Shown: positions 31,146-43,230 of the stretch, piece after piece | Numbering within the stretch: the stretch's first letter is position 1 | Layout: the number at the start of each line of letters is the position of its first letter | Assembly: GCA_019454045.1 (NCBI GenBank) | Contig: SKCR01036778.1 | Coordinates: forward strand, 62,001 to 126,000 | Direction of reading: 5' to 3' | DNA length: 64,000 bases | DNA from: Zanthoxylum bungeanum | Lineage: Eukaryota > Streptophyta > Magnoliopsida > Sapindales > Rutaceae | The notes under the pieces: generated by a model | The model's input: only the letters and a program-made list of their open reading frames with translations | Told to the model about the DNA's origin: nothing | Database searches by the model: none | Program-made: the position numbers and the translations under genes

Positions 31146-33314
31146 CCACACAAATTTTCGTTGGTAACGAGATATAGTTCAGAAGACTATGTGGTGTCGA
31201 ACCAATTATCATATACCTCACGGCAATCATATAAACTTGCAGGTTGGTGCGTGACTTCAGGCAAGTAAGGGCATAAGCTCTGATTGAATGATGTGCGCAT
31301 AATGAACAACAAAGACACGACACAATTATATGTGCTTGAATGATCAGTCATATAATAGGTGGACATGCGCATGCTGAATAAATTTGTAAATGAACAAAAT
31401 GAAGATCAATGTGAATGGTTGCTTATGATAATGGAAGCCGAGTAGTCACAGTCCGGTTTTGTGTTGCTGTTAGGGGGCTGAAACATGGCTGATTTTTGGT
31501 CAAAAATAGTAGCAAAACTTCAGTACACCTGCTGGTCCCATTCTGCTAAAGGAGGTGAAGGGAAAAAAAAAATTTTCAAGTCCGATTCGTGTGCCTAAAA
31601 AATTTTCGATGCGCGGGGAAAGTGTTTCCTTCAATTAGCATCGAGAGCGAGGTTGAAAAGTGTTCTTAACCCTTCTCTTTTTCATTTAAAGATACTGTTT
31701 TTAATATTTTTATATGAGTTATAAATATTGATTTGCATATTTAGTTGATTAGGCACAAAATAATATTCATGTGATGAATGTTTATTGGTTTTTCATGTGA
31801 TGAATGGATTTTGCATTGGTTATAAATCTTTCCGGCTCTTATTTATATGTTGGTTTTTTGTTTTTGGGATGTAAGGCCATAAGGCCAATTTTTACAATTG
31901 TTGTAATTTGATTTTCCAATGTAAATTTTCAATTGTTGTAATTTGGAGCACCGAAGCCACAAAAGGAGCCAACACCACCTTGGAGCGTGATTTGAAGACC
32001 AAGGGATGCCTTGGGTATTTTTGTACTAATAAGATTAGTATAGTATAAATAAGAGCCCGGTCAATGGAAAATATTTTTTATGTTATATGTATGTTTATTT
32101 CGAATTGTTTGGATAACATGTCATATAGCTTATGGTGCCTACTTTTGCATTTTACATGCCATAACATGTTTTAGATGCATTATCATTATAGACATGAAAT
32201 ATGATTTTATGTGATTTAAAATGTTTAAATTATATAATGATATGCATGAAAATCTATTAATTGGATTAATTGGATTTATGGTTTAAAATTTGAATTCTAA
32301 TAATTGAGCTTAATTAGTGCATAATAAATTCTATTGGTATATAGGATGGAAACCCGGATATAAATTCCATAGTCGAATTCGAATGGACGGTAATATGGTC
32401 TGCACTCGGGATACAATTCCACGTACCATTGGATTTTATAACGCACTAAGAGTAATTAAATAGTTTAATACAAATCTTGACCTTTTTTAGGATTCTAAAA
32501 TTTTAAATCTATTAGTGTTCTAATATTCAGAGTTAAAATAAAATAGGTAACTAATACACTAATTAAATTAGTTTAATTGAGTAATATTGTTAGTAGAGAC
32601 TAATGGAAATTAGTGATATAAATTTTAAGAGTTGAAATTGGTTAGGTCACTAATGTTGAACTAGTGTTAATAATAATTATGATTTAGCCGCCATAATTTT
32701 ATCCACACTAGTTAAAATAAAATATTAGATATTTTATAAATAAAAACCTTAATTTTAAAGTGGGAGAGGGATATACGACAGTATATCCCGCGATTTCCGT
32801 TGTTAATCCGAAAATATTAGATTCAAAAGGCGCCTCGAGACGGCTTTGCTTTCGTCCCCCTACGGATGGTGTCCATTTTGGGTCAATATCAAGTTTGGAT
32901 TCCGAGATGATATGGATTCCAGATGTATCTTGTGAACTGACCTACCCTACGGCAGCACTTCACTCGTTAAGTCCATGAATCCCGAAACGGCGGGTCACAC
33001 TCACATAGGAATAATTAACTGTTAATAAAATTCTTTGATCGAATGAAACAATAGTTGTTTAAGATATGAATAAGAGTTATTCCCACATATATTAATCGAC
33101 TGAGATTGTCTTGATCTATCATGCAAGTACTTGACCTACCCTATGGCGGCACTTACTTGTGGGATGATATATTTTTGTGGCATAGTAATTCTCTTAGGTT
33201 TCTAATTCGTTAATCATGGTTCACACATCATGTTTAATTTTATGCCAAAATTATTTGATGATTTTAATATGCGATAGATGAATTTTAAATGCATGTTTAT
33301 TTTATTTTTCAGCA
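31146..33314 (+). other. Rest of 5' LTR and untranslated leader of element F
   Basis: There is no coding sequence of note. The LTR/leader boundary was not identified. Two copies of GACCTACCCTAYGGCRGCACTT lie about 190 bp apart (near 32939 and 33132). A pyrimidine-rich TTTTATTTTTCAGCA lies just before the gag ATG and resembles a splice acceptor. Confidence 0.6.
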
Positions 33315-33950
33315 ATGATTTCTCCAATTATTTCCATACTCTCAAACGATAAATTAACGGGAGAAAATTATGTTAAGTGGAAAAGTAACATGAACGCTAT
33401 CCTGGTCTGTGAAGACCTAAAGTTTGTCCTGATAGAGGAGAGTCCTCCCGAGCCAGCCAGAAATACTGGCCAAGCTGTGCACCATACCTACCAGAAATGG
33501 GTCACAACAAATGAGAAAGCCTGCTGCTACTTGCTAGCAGGGATGTCTGAGGTTATTGCTGCAAAGCATGAACCTATGGCTTTAGCATCTCAGATGATGG
33601 AGTCATTGTAGGGCTTCTTTGGGCAGCCTACAGACCGTCAACGTCATGAGGCCATGGTCTCAGCAATGACTACTATGATGAATGATGGGACATCAGTCCG
33701 AGAGCACATCTTGAGGATGATGACCTATCTCAACACTGTTGAAACCAATGGAGCTCATATTGACGAGCGGAGCCAGGTGACCATGATTATGGAAACTCTT
33801 CCGAAGAGTTTCTTGCAGTTTAAAAGCAACTATGTTATGAACAAGTTGACTTTTACTTTGACCCAACTACTTAATGAGCTCATCTACTACGAGTCCATAT
33901 TTATGGTTCATCGTAAGCCCAGTACTGAGGAAAATGTTTATGAGTCTTAA
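33315..33950 (+). pseudogene. gag: gag of copia element F
   Basis: The frame begins MISPIISILSNDKLTGENYV, a typical copia gag N-terminus (LxGxNYxxWK). It continues through HHTYQKWVTTNEKA and the UBN2-type core (VSAMTTMMNDGTSVREHIL, ETLPKSFLQFKSNY). A single TAG at 33609-33611 interrupts an otherwise continuous frame, probably from CAG. After LTFTLTQLLNEL the frame stops near 33950, before any CCHC zinc knuckle. The knuckle and the protease are missing, and about 100 bp of unrecognised sequence lies before integrase homology resumes at about 34150. Confidence 0.88.
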
Positions 33951-34149
33951 AAATCTGCAAAGATAAAGAAGAATAGCACTGGGAAGACTAAGGGTATAAC
34001 TAGTTGACATACCTAAAGACCTTGCTGAAGGTAACTTTACTATGAGAGTCAGGACATGGGATGATATTTCCGTAAAACAGTGGGAGTTATCAGTTTTCAA
34101 TTTTTTCAAATAAAAGTTATTTGAATTTAAACAAAGTGGTGTTTGTTCC

Positions 34150-36985
34150 TGTTTTGTCATGGAAATTTGATTTATGTTTCAAAACTATTGCAAGATGGTT
34201 TTCATTTATCTAACAATAATAGTTATTATTTCAAAAATGGATTACTTATATGCTAAGGAAACTAGGAGATAACTTGTAAGTGTTAAGACCGTTAACACAT
34301 AAGTCACTGCTCAATACTGAAATGTTTAAGGTTGAGAAACTTAAAACTAAATGGCAAAAGATTTCTCACGATCACACATATCTGTGGAATCTTAGACTCG
34401 GTCATATCGACCATGACCAGATATATAGATTGTTAAAGAACGCAGCCTTAAACTAGTTAACGCTCGGAACTTTACCAGTCTGTGAATCCTGTTTAGAAGG
34501 AAAAATGACCGAGAGACCTTTTGCTGGAAAAGGTATAAAAGCCAGTCAACCACTTGAGCTAATACATTCAGACATTTACGGACCGATGAATGTAAGAGCC
34601 CGAGGTGGTTATGAATACTTCATCATATTCATTGACGATTATTCTAGCTATGGGTATGTTTACCTTATGCAGCACAAGTCAGTTACTTTTGAAAAGTTCA
34701 AAGAGTATCGTGGTGAGGTTGAGAACCATTTAGGTAAAACAATCAAAACTCTACGATCGGATCGTGGAGGAGAATATCTTAACAGAGATTTCGAGGAATT
34801 CTTAGTTGAGCATGGGATAGTATCCCAACTCACAGCATATGGAACACCACAATAAAATGGTATTGTAGGGAGGAGAAATCAGACTCTGCTAGACATGATA
34901 AGATCTATGTTTAGTTATAGATCACTACCTAGTTCGTTCTGGGATATGCACTACAAACTGTAATGAATATCCTTAATGTAGTTCCATCTAAGTCTGTTCT
35001 AAGATTCCTTAGAGTTATGGAATGGTCGTAAAACTAGTTTACGACATTTCCACATATAGGGGTGTCCAACACATGTTCTGAAGAATAATACTGCAAAGTT
35101 GGAGCCACGTTCTCAGGAGTGCCTATTTGTAGGCTATCCTAAGGAGACTAGGGGTGGATTTTTCAATAGTCCTGATGATAACAAAATTTTTGTATCGACA
35201 AATGCTACGTTTCTAGAGGAGGACTATATGAGGGAGTTCAAGCCTCGAAGTAAAATGTTACTCGATGAGTTACTTGCTGATTTGACCACAGCACACATCG
35301 TCAATGACGGTTGATAAATACATAACACCTTCGACATCTGAGTGTCAGATGCAAGTTAGTCAGAATGATCTACCACCTAGACGTAGTGGGAGGGTTGTAT
35401 GACAACCTGATAGCTACCTTGGGGTTGGACATGCATAAGTTGTCTCATCCAATGATGGTATAGATGATCAATTGACTTATCGTAGTGCAATGGATGATTC
35501 TAACAAAGAGGAATGGCTCAAAGCCATGAACCTAGAGATGAAGTCCATATACTCAAACTCAGTCTTGGAACTTGTCGACCAACCTGATGGGGTGAAACCC
35601 ATAGGTTGCAATTGGATCTAAAAAAGGAAGAGTGGAGCAGATGGGAAGGTACAGACCTTCAAGGCTAGGCTAGTGGCCAAGGGTTATACCCAGAAAGAAG
35701 GAGTTGACTATGAGGAAACTTTCACGCCAGTAGCCATGCTTAATCCATCCACACTCTTCTATCCATTGCCGCATATTATGACTATGCCATTTGGCAAATG
35801 GACGCCAAGACTGCATTCTTGAATGGCAATCTTGATGAGAGTATCTATATGATACAACCAGAGGGGTTCATATCCCAAGGTCAATAGCAAAAGGTTTGTA
35901 AGGTGCAAAGGTCCATTTATGGACTTAAGAAGGCATATTTGTCTTGGAATATAAGATTTGATACCACAATCAAGTCTTAAGATTTTGACCAGAATGTTGA
36001 TGAGCCTTGTGTATACAAGCGCGTCATTGACGGGAAGGTGGTTTTTCTTGTTTTATACATCGATGATATTTTACATATTAGGAATGATGTGAAATCATTA
36101 TCGGATGTGAAAACCTGGCTAGCTAACCAATTCCAAATGAAAGATTTGGGAAATGCTAGTTATATTCTTGGGATTCAGATACTTCAGGATCACAAGAAAT
36201 GACTGTTAGCTATATCTCAAGCATCCTATATCGACAACATCCTTGTGCGATTTGGGATGCAGAATTCCAAGAAAGGCAACCTGCCTTATCGATATGGAAT
36301 TCATTTGTCAAAGGAACAGTCTCCTAAGACACCTCAAGATGTTGAGGAAATGAGACATATCCAATATGCCTCAGCAGTTGGTAGTCTCATGCATGCTATG
36401 TTATGCGTGAGATCAAACATCTGTTTTGCAGTGGGAGTAGTCAGTAGGTTTCAGTGGAACCCATGATTGTTTAACTGGTGGCTGTAAAACACATTCTCAA
36501 ATATCTTAAGAGAACAAGAGATTATATGCTTATATATTCTGATGAGGATATGATCCTAAGGGGATATACGGACTTTGATTTTCAAACAGATGTTAATTAT
36601 AGGAAATCACCATCTGGATCAGTGTTCACCCCTAGATGGTGGGGCTATAGTATGACAGAGTATAAAGCAATCTTGCACTGCTGACTCCACCATGGAGGCT
36701 GAATATGTAGTAGCTTGTGAAACAGCTAAGGAAGCTGTCTGGCTCCGTAAATTCTTGGTTGATGTGGAAGCTGTTCCAGATATGGATAGACCACTCACAC
36801 TTTATTGCGATAATAGTGGTGCAGTGGCAAATTCTAAAGAACAAAAAAGCCACAAGAAATGAAAGTATATATAGAGGAAATTCAAACGAACATGGTTGAT
36901 TCATTTACAAAGATCTTGCCGGCTAAAGTGTTTAAAGGTCACCTAGATGTTCTAGGATTACGTGACATGTCCCATTTGGTCTAGT
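34150..36985 (+). pseudogene. pol: Integrase, RT and RNase H of copia element F
   Basis: The domains follow the copia order. First is GAG-pre-integrase (LWNLRLGHIDHDQI, about 34390), then the integrase core (LELIHSDIYGP, FIDDYSSYGYVYLM, LRSDRGGEYL) and the Pro-rich segment (LFVGYPKETRGG, about 35120). RT follows ([27 protein letters not shown] at 36056-36070, FQMKDLGNASYILGIQ), and RNase H ends the series (STMEAEYVVACETAKEAVWLR, YCDNSGAVANSKE). Catalytic RT and RNase H residues are kept, unlike in C. Even so, at least ten stops or frameshifts are spread over the region, so no polyprotein can be made. Confidence 0.9.
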
Positions 36986-36998
36986 GCAAGTGGGAGAT
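36986..36998 (+). other. Polypurine tract of element F
   Basis: GCAAGTGGGAGAT precedes the LTR start TGTTGGGATG. Confidence 0.8.
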
Positions 36999-37995
36999 TG
37001 TTGGGATGTATGCCCTAGAGCTACATATAATGTAACAACTTTATGTGTTTTGAAATAAAATGATGCATTATTCATTTATCAAAATATTTGTTTAATATTC
37101 GTATATTATAAATTATCTTTAATACCCTAGATTACTTATGTGCCTTCAGACTTAGTGTACGAGTGTCATACAGAAGAGGATTTAAGTATGAAGTTAGTAA
37201 TCTTAAATAGTCCATAGAGAGCAAACAAAGCGAGTTGTTTGTTTGTGGTTTATCTATAGCTGCAGTCCATTCTATATTTGTATGGCACCTTGATCCGGGA
37301 TCGTCCATGTAGAGATATGAGAATGGAGGCACCTTGTATGATGTTATCATATAGGACTGGACCAAGATGAAAATGACTTTCTTATATTATCTGTTAAACA
37401 AAGAAAGTCATTTCGATCTAATAGATAGTCATATATGGATTGATCTTAATCCTGAGTGTACTACGAATTCCGGAATGGCAGGCTATATCCTTTGATTTAC
37501 AAAGGTGAGGTTGATGTAGAAGTCCCGACCAATAGCTACGTACTTTGGGGGCATGGTATGTTGTGTAGCTGGGAACGTTTTATAAGATATGGAGTTCACT
37601 CATTCTTGCGAGAAGTAGAGGAGTATCTTTCTTAAGGGTTGATTCGGTACTTGAACGGTTAGAGTGCTCAAGTCTTTCTATTACAGATAGAAAGATTAAA
37701 ATTCATAATCGTTATGAATAAATTGTCCATTAGAGAATTAATGGTACTTAAGGTAAAAATAATTAGAGCGGTATAACAGATATTGTGACCCGGCTCTAAT
37801 TATGAGATACTCGTGAAGGGTTAATTCGTATGTAGTGACTATATCGATAAACACCGACTTGGTTTGGCTTAATATATCATCTGCGGCAACGAGAGTGCAA
37901 CTTCGGTTTTTAGTGGAATAACCCGGAGTTACAAATTCAAAATATTTAATTAAGAGCTTAATTAATATTTCGAGATTATTGGAGCTCGGAACCGT
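36999..37995 (+). repeat. 3' LTR of element F, truncated
   Basis: It aligns with 26227 onward up to GAGCTCGGAACCGTA. At 37995/37996 it switches without warning to sequence of the C/D/E LTR family (TCGATAATGTGGAATAG). This is a breakpoint, not an LTR end. Confidence 0.85.
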
Positions 37996-38689
37996 ATCGA
38001 TAATGTGGAATAGACTAGTATTACATTTGTGCGCGTTGTGGGAGCATAACAACATAGTTCTCATATATTTGGGTATATGATACTCATGCAAGTGTAATAG
38101 GAGGTTGTGTTTTATCGATGGTACGGAAAACAGCTTCGCTCTGGATAGACCCCTCAGAATTCCATTCGTAGTATGACTATGTGTCTATGGAAGTCTGAAT
38201 CAGGGTAGGTGTATTTGGTCTTAACCTGAGACTTGCACCGCTAATACTTGCGACAATCAATATATTTTGGTTTAGGTCGTCCAGGGCTTTAACAGGTTCT
38301 GTGTACGGCTCTTCTGAGTATATTGAGAATCCTAATGTATTGGGTATGATGTCGAGATAGAAGTATCACTCCAGTCATAATGGAGATGATGATCACATAG
38401 GATACGGAACTCGTTCTCTTATATGCTGCAGCTATCGGGATATTATGACTAGGTCACGTTTATCCGATTATAGAGACTAGTTACCAGAGATCTGATATGT
38501 GCTTTTTACGGGGCAGACACATTTCCAGCCCCAGGTCTTGCACTTGACATCCGATACTGGATCGAAATATGCAATACTATGTATAATACGCTTGATATAG
38601 ATCACTTATTCCTGTAAGGATATTTCTGGAGAATTGGGTAGGCGTGGCGCTTTACCAGAAGCCAACCTTAAGCAAATAGTATTTTCTTT
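37996..38689 (+). repeat. Internal fragment of a C/D/E-type copia LTR
   Basis: It matches the middle of the LTRs at 51098-53114 and 58910-60926 (segments such as GCTTCGCTCTGGATAGACCC and TGACTAGGTCACG). Both true LTR ends are missing. Both borders are illegitimate junctions. Confidence 0.8.
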
Positions 38690-38895
38690 TGTTTATTTTA
38701 TTTATTTAATCAGCAAATCCATATTCAACCAATCAATCAAGCGATCATTCTATTCCCCATTAATTAGATACCTGTAAATAAATAGTATCAAAAATTAATA
38801 AAACAGTAGGAATTAAGTCCTCGTGGGATCGATATTTTTTTACTACTTGAACGATATGTGCACTTGCGTTATACTCGCGTGATTACGCCGGTCAC
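38690..38895 (+). repeat. 3' end of an A/B-type gypsy LTR
   Basis: The tail reads GTCCTCGTGGGATCGAT, then ACTACTTGAACGATATGTG, ending GCCGGTCA, as in the A and B LTRs. The start is missing and no primer-binding site follows, so this is a truncated LTR relic. Confidence 0.8.
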
Positions 38896-39800
38896 TATAC
38901 CATTGTGTGAACCCGTCCATTATACTGGAATAAGTAAGGGACCATTATGAACCCAACGGTTTGAGGTCTTCCTTTGCGAGGGGTGAGTGCGGCCATAAAT
39001 CTTTTCCCAGTTCACATTAGCTGGCGACTCCTTTATTCTCCAGTTTAGTCCATCGCGGGCTAATTCATACTCTGTACGGGCTACGAGCCCAACAATGTCA
39101 TGGTCGCCGAGCATCATAGGCATAGTGGTAAACCCCGTTTTGCTCCTACAAATGGTAACTCCACTGGGGATAGAGAATCGGCCCTGAAAAAATACCTTGT
39201 AGTGTTCGAGGCTTTGGCTTTGGTTATCCAAGTCTCATATATTTTTCATACCCTTTTTACCCTGATGGCATCATGTATCGTAAAGTCTCTTTCACTCAAA
39301 GTGGCGGATAGTTATGGGATGATAACCATCACTCGTTGGCACATACCCTAGGGTAAAAAAAGGCACGCTCACTTAGTCGTTCGAACCCTTGAGTGGGGAG
39401 ACCTAGTTGTGGGCAACCCTTCGTCGATGAGAACCTTATCCGTACCCTTGTAAGCCCACATATGAACGATAGTTATATGTCCTATAGAAGTTACACATAT
39501 GCTTGTGTTTTGGTCCATTGTCATTTGGATCCATTTGGGCTTCTCATCATAGGATCCGACCTTGTTGGGCCAGTTAAACTGGGACGAGTTTGTATGGTGA
39601 TTGTACCAAAAGTTTTCAATGTGATGATGGGCCATCTTGTGTTTGGGCCCCCTATCATTTGAAGTTATTTAGCCACCTTATCGCAAAAGTGTAAACATGT
39701 TGGGCCTTTACAATTGGGACAAGTTTGCGCCTCGTGATAATTTGATTGAACGCTTTAAAATGATAATGGGCCAACTTGTATGAAAACCTTGATGGGCTTA
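38896..39800 (+). mobile_element. Tat/Ogre-like gypsy fragment: LTR end, primer-binding site and leader
   Basis: TGGTAACTCCACTGGGGA at 39153-39170 closely resembles the tRNA-Arg-type primer-binding site (TGGCGACTCCRCTGGGGA) of Tat/Ogre elements. It lies three bases after an LTR-like end (CTCCTACA, 39150). The sequence before it would be the LTR end and the sequence after it the leader. No gag or pol is present. Short frames across it (for example minus 38920-39231) cross the proposed LTR/leader boundary and are not credible genes. Confidence 0.55.
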
Positions 39801-41197
39801 TGACCGGTGCGTAATCACACGTGTATAACGCAAGCGCATGTATTGTTCAAGTAGTATAAAAAGTATCGATCCCACAAGGACTTAATACATAGCTATTAAT
39901 TTTATGAGGCCAAATGATTACTAGTATCTAGCAGATTGATTGATTGACTTGGTGGTGACTTAAAAATTAAAACAATTAAATAAAATGGCGTGAAAGTAGA
40001 TTAAATAAAATTCAAATTTATAAAACTATCCAGGGTTGTGATTTCTTCCAATATCTAATTAAAGATGAAGTGGTTATTTCAGGTTTTTGTAATATATCGG
40101 TTTACTAACCTGGAACACGAAATTATGCAGAAGCCTCTGTCGATGGTCAGATGCAAATACCTAGTATAACCTAATTGAACCATATGTCTATGTCAACCAA
40201 ATTACCTGGATTCATTAAGATTAAGTTCCAATTGTGGTTACCCCCACCCGACATGTGTATGTCTATCCTGTAAGGAAATCTATTAAATGGTTATATATCC
40301 TCAAAGAAGATCGTGGGCTATTTAGTCTAAGGCTAAAACCTAAAATTCCTTCTTCAAGTTTATTTTAATTTAAGTTTACCAGATCAATCTTATTAGTGGC
40401 CAGTTAACAAGAAGCATTAAGCTTAAGACTTAATAAGTAAACCTTTAAATTACCCAAACCATAAATAACCCCTTATAAACCGGTGATATTGGAATTCATC
40501 ACAACCCCATATAATGGGCTTAGCTACGACACATATTTGCATCTAGTAAAATCCTAAATAAAATAAAATACATAAAGTAAAATGCTGGAAAGTAAAATGC
40601 TAGAAAGTAAATAATAAAAGAAAAATGATAGGGCTAGAGGATCCACTTTTATTACTACTTTATAGATATTTCTCTTAATATAATATATTAACTTATTTGA
40701 TATTACCAACCAGCCATATAGGCGGTAACCTGATTAAGTCAAATTAATATTTAATTACCAACCAGGCGGTATCCATGCTTAGTTAGGTTAAAACCAATTT
40801 ATGAATAATTACCAACCGACCAATATAGTGGTATCCCCATTAAGTCATATTTTAATTAGTTATTATATTATAATTAAGGGAGATTACTCTAAATAGCCAT
40901 AGTAAAAGCTTTACCTTTCATCCTAGCAGGGGGAAGTTACCTCTTCGTTGTTGAATAGTAAAAACTAAAAAGTAAAGAAATTAAATTACTATTATAGAAA
41001 GTATCTAAAATTAATTACAGAACTGAAATTCAAACAAACTAGATACAAACTCCTTATTTATATCAGAGAATTCAGAGAGGAAGGTACATCTGAAACTAAA
41101 ATTTTGAGCTGAATTTATAGGGGTTGTCGCACGTCGCGACGCACCGTGTTTTCCGGTGCATAATGCGGCATATTTTCCAAATCGGCTGACACATTTT
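39801..41197 (-). repeat. Truncated A/B-type gypsy LTR
   Basis: It begins TGACCGGTGCGTAATCAC and carries the ATCGATCCCACAAGG segment, the AACCAGCCATATAGGCGG block (about 40705-40840) and a GTCGCGAC motif near 41133. Its distal part, including the TGATGAG start, is cut off at 41197 by the copia D LTR. It most resembles the solo LTR at 24009-26019. Confidence 0.82.
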
Positions 41198-43230
41198 TGT
41201 TGGGTTTCTACGGTTCCGAGGATCGATTAATGTGATGAAACATACATGTGAATACACGAAGAATTTGCGGAATACTTACATCGATCGGTTGGGGCGATGC
41301 GTCGAAGAAAAAAAATTCTTTTCTCCCTCCAATGTGGTCTCGACAGTGAGCAGATTTTTAAACTCCAAATTTTCGGTCACCACCTCCAAGTGTGCTCCAA
41401 GCTCCAAGCTTCTCAAATGGTGATTCCAAGCTCACAAGTGGGTTTCCCTATCACCTTAGGATGACTCCATTGTGTGCTAGCACTCTTGATTTTGCAACAA
41501 AATCATCATCTTGCTTCTCATTGGCTCACGGCAGTGGGCAAAACAGAAGAAGAAAACTTGCCTTGAGGCCGTGAGAGAGAGGGAGAGGTTTTGGCTCCAA
41601 AACCGTAAGTATTGAAGAAAAGAGAGAGAAATGTGTGTTTTTATTGGTTTTTGGCAAAATGTGTATCTAATACACTTATGAATTTTAAAATCCATTTACC
41701 AAAAAATTGGCTTTCCAAAAGTCAAAGGCTTTAAGCCATCCAACAAGTACATCAACTATTCATATCACAAGGAATACACATCACATCACTCAAAGTGACA
41801 AGTGATTTGACGCTTGATGTGACTTGTGGGCCGCACTCGAATTCGAGATGCGAATGCGCCCGCAAACACTCCTGGGCTCGGGTTCGTTAATTCCAAATTA
41901 ACGAATTTTCCGTTCCGACGTAATTAAATAATTATGCCTAGCAAAATCACTATTCACGTCGCTAATGAATGAATTCTAAATTAACTCGTTCGCCCAAATT
42001 AAAATCTAATTTCAATTCCGCGTCGAAATCTAATTTCGTATAATATATCGAATATATTATTTTATCGATTAATTCCAAATTAATCATATTCTCTATTTAA
42101 TTAATATTTTATCCTAGATAAAATATCTCTGTAATTAATCCCATATTAATTTTCTCTCTCATCTAATTAATCCCAGATTAATAAAGTGTGAGTCATACGT
42201 CATCGGTGAATCTTCGGGAAGCGACCCATGAGATCCCCAGATATGTTGGCAGTAAATCCGGTCGTCGGACTATCCGAACACGTAAGTACCTAGTACTACG
42301 TTTTTACCGATTTACAAGACAAGGTAGGCTTCTAGCAAAGCGCCATGCCTACCCAATTCTCCAGAAATATCCTTACAGGAATATGTGATCTATATCAGGC
42401 ATAATATACGTAGTATTACGTATTTCGATCCAGTATCGGATGTCACGTGCTAGGCCTGGGGCTGGAAATGTGTCTGCCCCGTACGAAGCACATATCGGAT
42501 CTCTGGTAACTAGTCTCTATAATCGGATATACATGACCTAGTCATAATATCCCGATAGCTGCAGCATATAAGAGAACCAGTCCCGTATCCTACGTGACCA
42601 TCATCTCCACTATGACTAGAGTGATACTTCTGTCTTGACATCACACCCAACACACTACGATTCTCAATATACCCATCAGAGGCATACGCAGAACATGTTA
42701 AAGCCCCGGACGACCAAAACCAAAGTATATTCATTGTCGCAAGTATTAGCGGTGCAAGTCTCAGGTTAAGACCAAATACATCTACCCTGATTCGGACTTC
42801 CATAGACACATAGTCATACTACCAATGGAATTCTGAGGGGTCTATCCAGAGCGAAGCTGTTTTCCATACCATCGGTAAAACACAACCTCCTGCTACACTT
42901 GCATGAGTATCCTATACCCAAATATATGAGAACTATGATGTTATGCCCTCATAACGCGCATAAGTGTAATACTAGTCCTTTACGCATTATCGATGTACAA
43001 TCTCAAAAATACTCTGACTATGGATATTTAATGATTAAACCTTCGTGGATTGATACTGTCTCATATCATCTCAATCCAGGAACTAATCATATGGACCTTT
43101 CATCATTTATACATCTTGGTGATCTAATCACAAATGATAAAAAAGCAATTTCCTTTGTCACATAGTTAATTTGTACAACAACACCATGATCTGTACAAAT
43201 AGTGACGCTATGGGTTATAACTGTCCAACA
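41198..43230 (-). repeat. 3' LTR of copia element D
   Basis: On the minus strand it runs TGTTGGACAG (43230) to AACCCAACA (41198), about 2.03 kb. It is about 95% identical by eye to the visible part of 62984-64000. It contains the ATTAATCTGGGATTAA-type repeats near 42060-42180. Confidence 0.9.

Larger units (their letters stand above)
26227..37995 (+). mobile_element. Ty1/copia element F, split by a solo LTR
   Basis: The 5' LTR start TGTTAGGATGTATGCC (26227) matches the 3' LTR start TGTTGGGATGTATGCC (36999). Between them are a long leader, gag, integrase, RT and RNase H, all on the plus strand. The gag zinc knuckle and protease are missing. A 3.27-kb foreign solo LTR interrupts the 5' region. 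The 3' LTR breaks off at about 37995, so F is incomplete and no target duplication can be shown. Confidence 0.85.

Noticed and set aside
31005..31268. 87-codon plus-strand frame near the solo LTR end
   Set aside because: It crosses the LTR terminus and target duplication, so it cannot be an ancestral gene.
32760..32978. 72-codon plus-strand frame in the F leader
   Set aside because: It lies in the untranslated leader with no homology and no matching frame elsewhere in the window.
38920..39231. 103-codon minus-strand frame in the Tat-like fragment
   Set aside because: It spans the proposed LTR end and primer-binding site on the opposite strand and shows no known domain.
40690..40860. Short repeated AACCAGCC...GGCGGTA units as a CRISPR-like array
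   Set aside because: The units are imperfect, irregularly spaced and are part of a plant LTR block found in several LTR copies.
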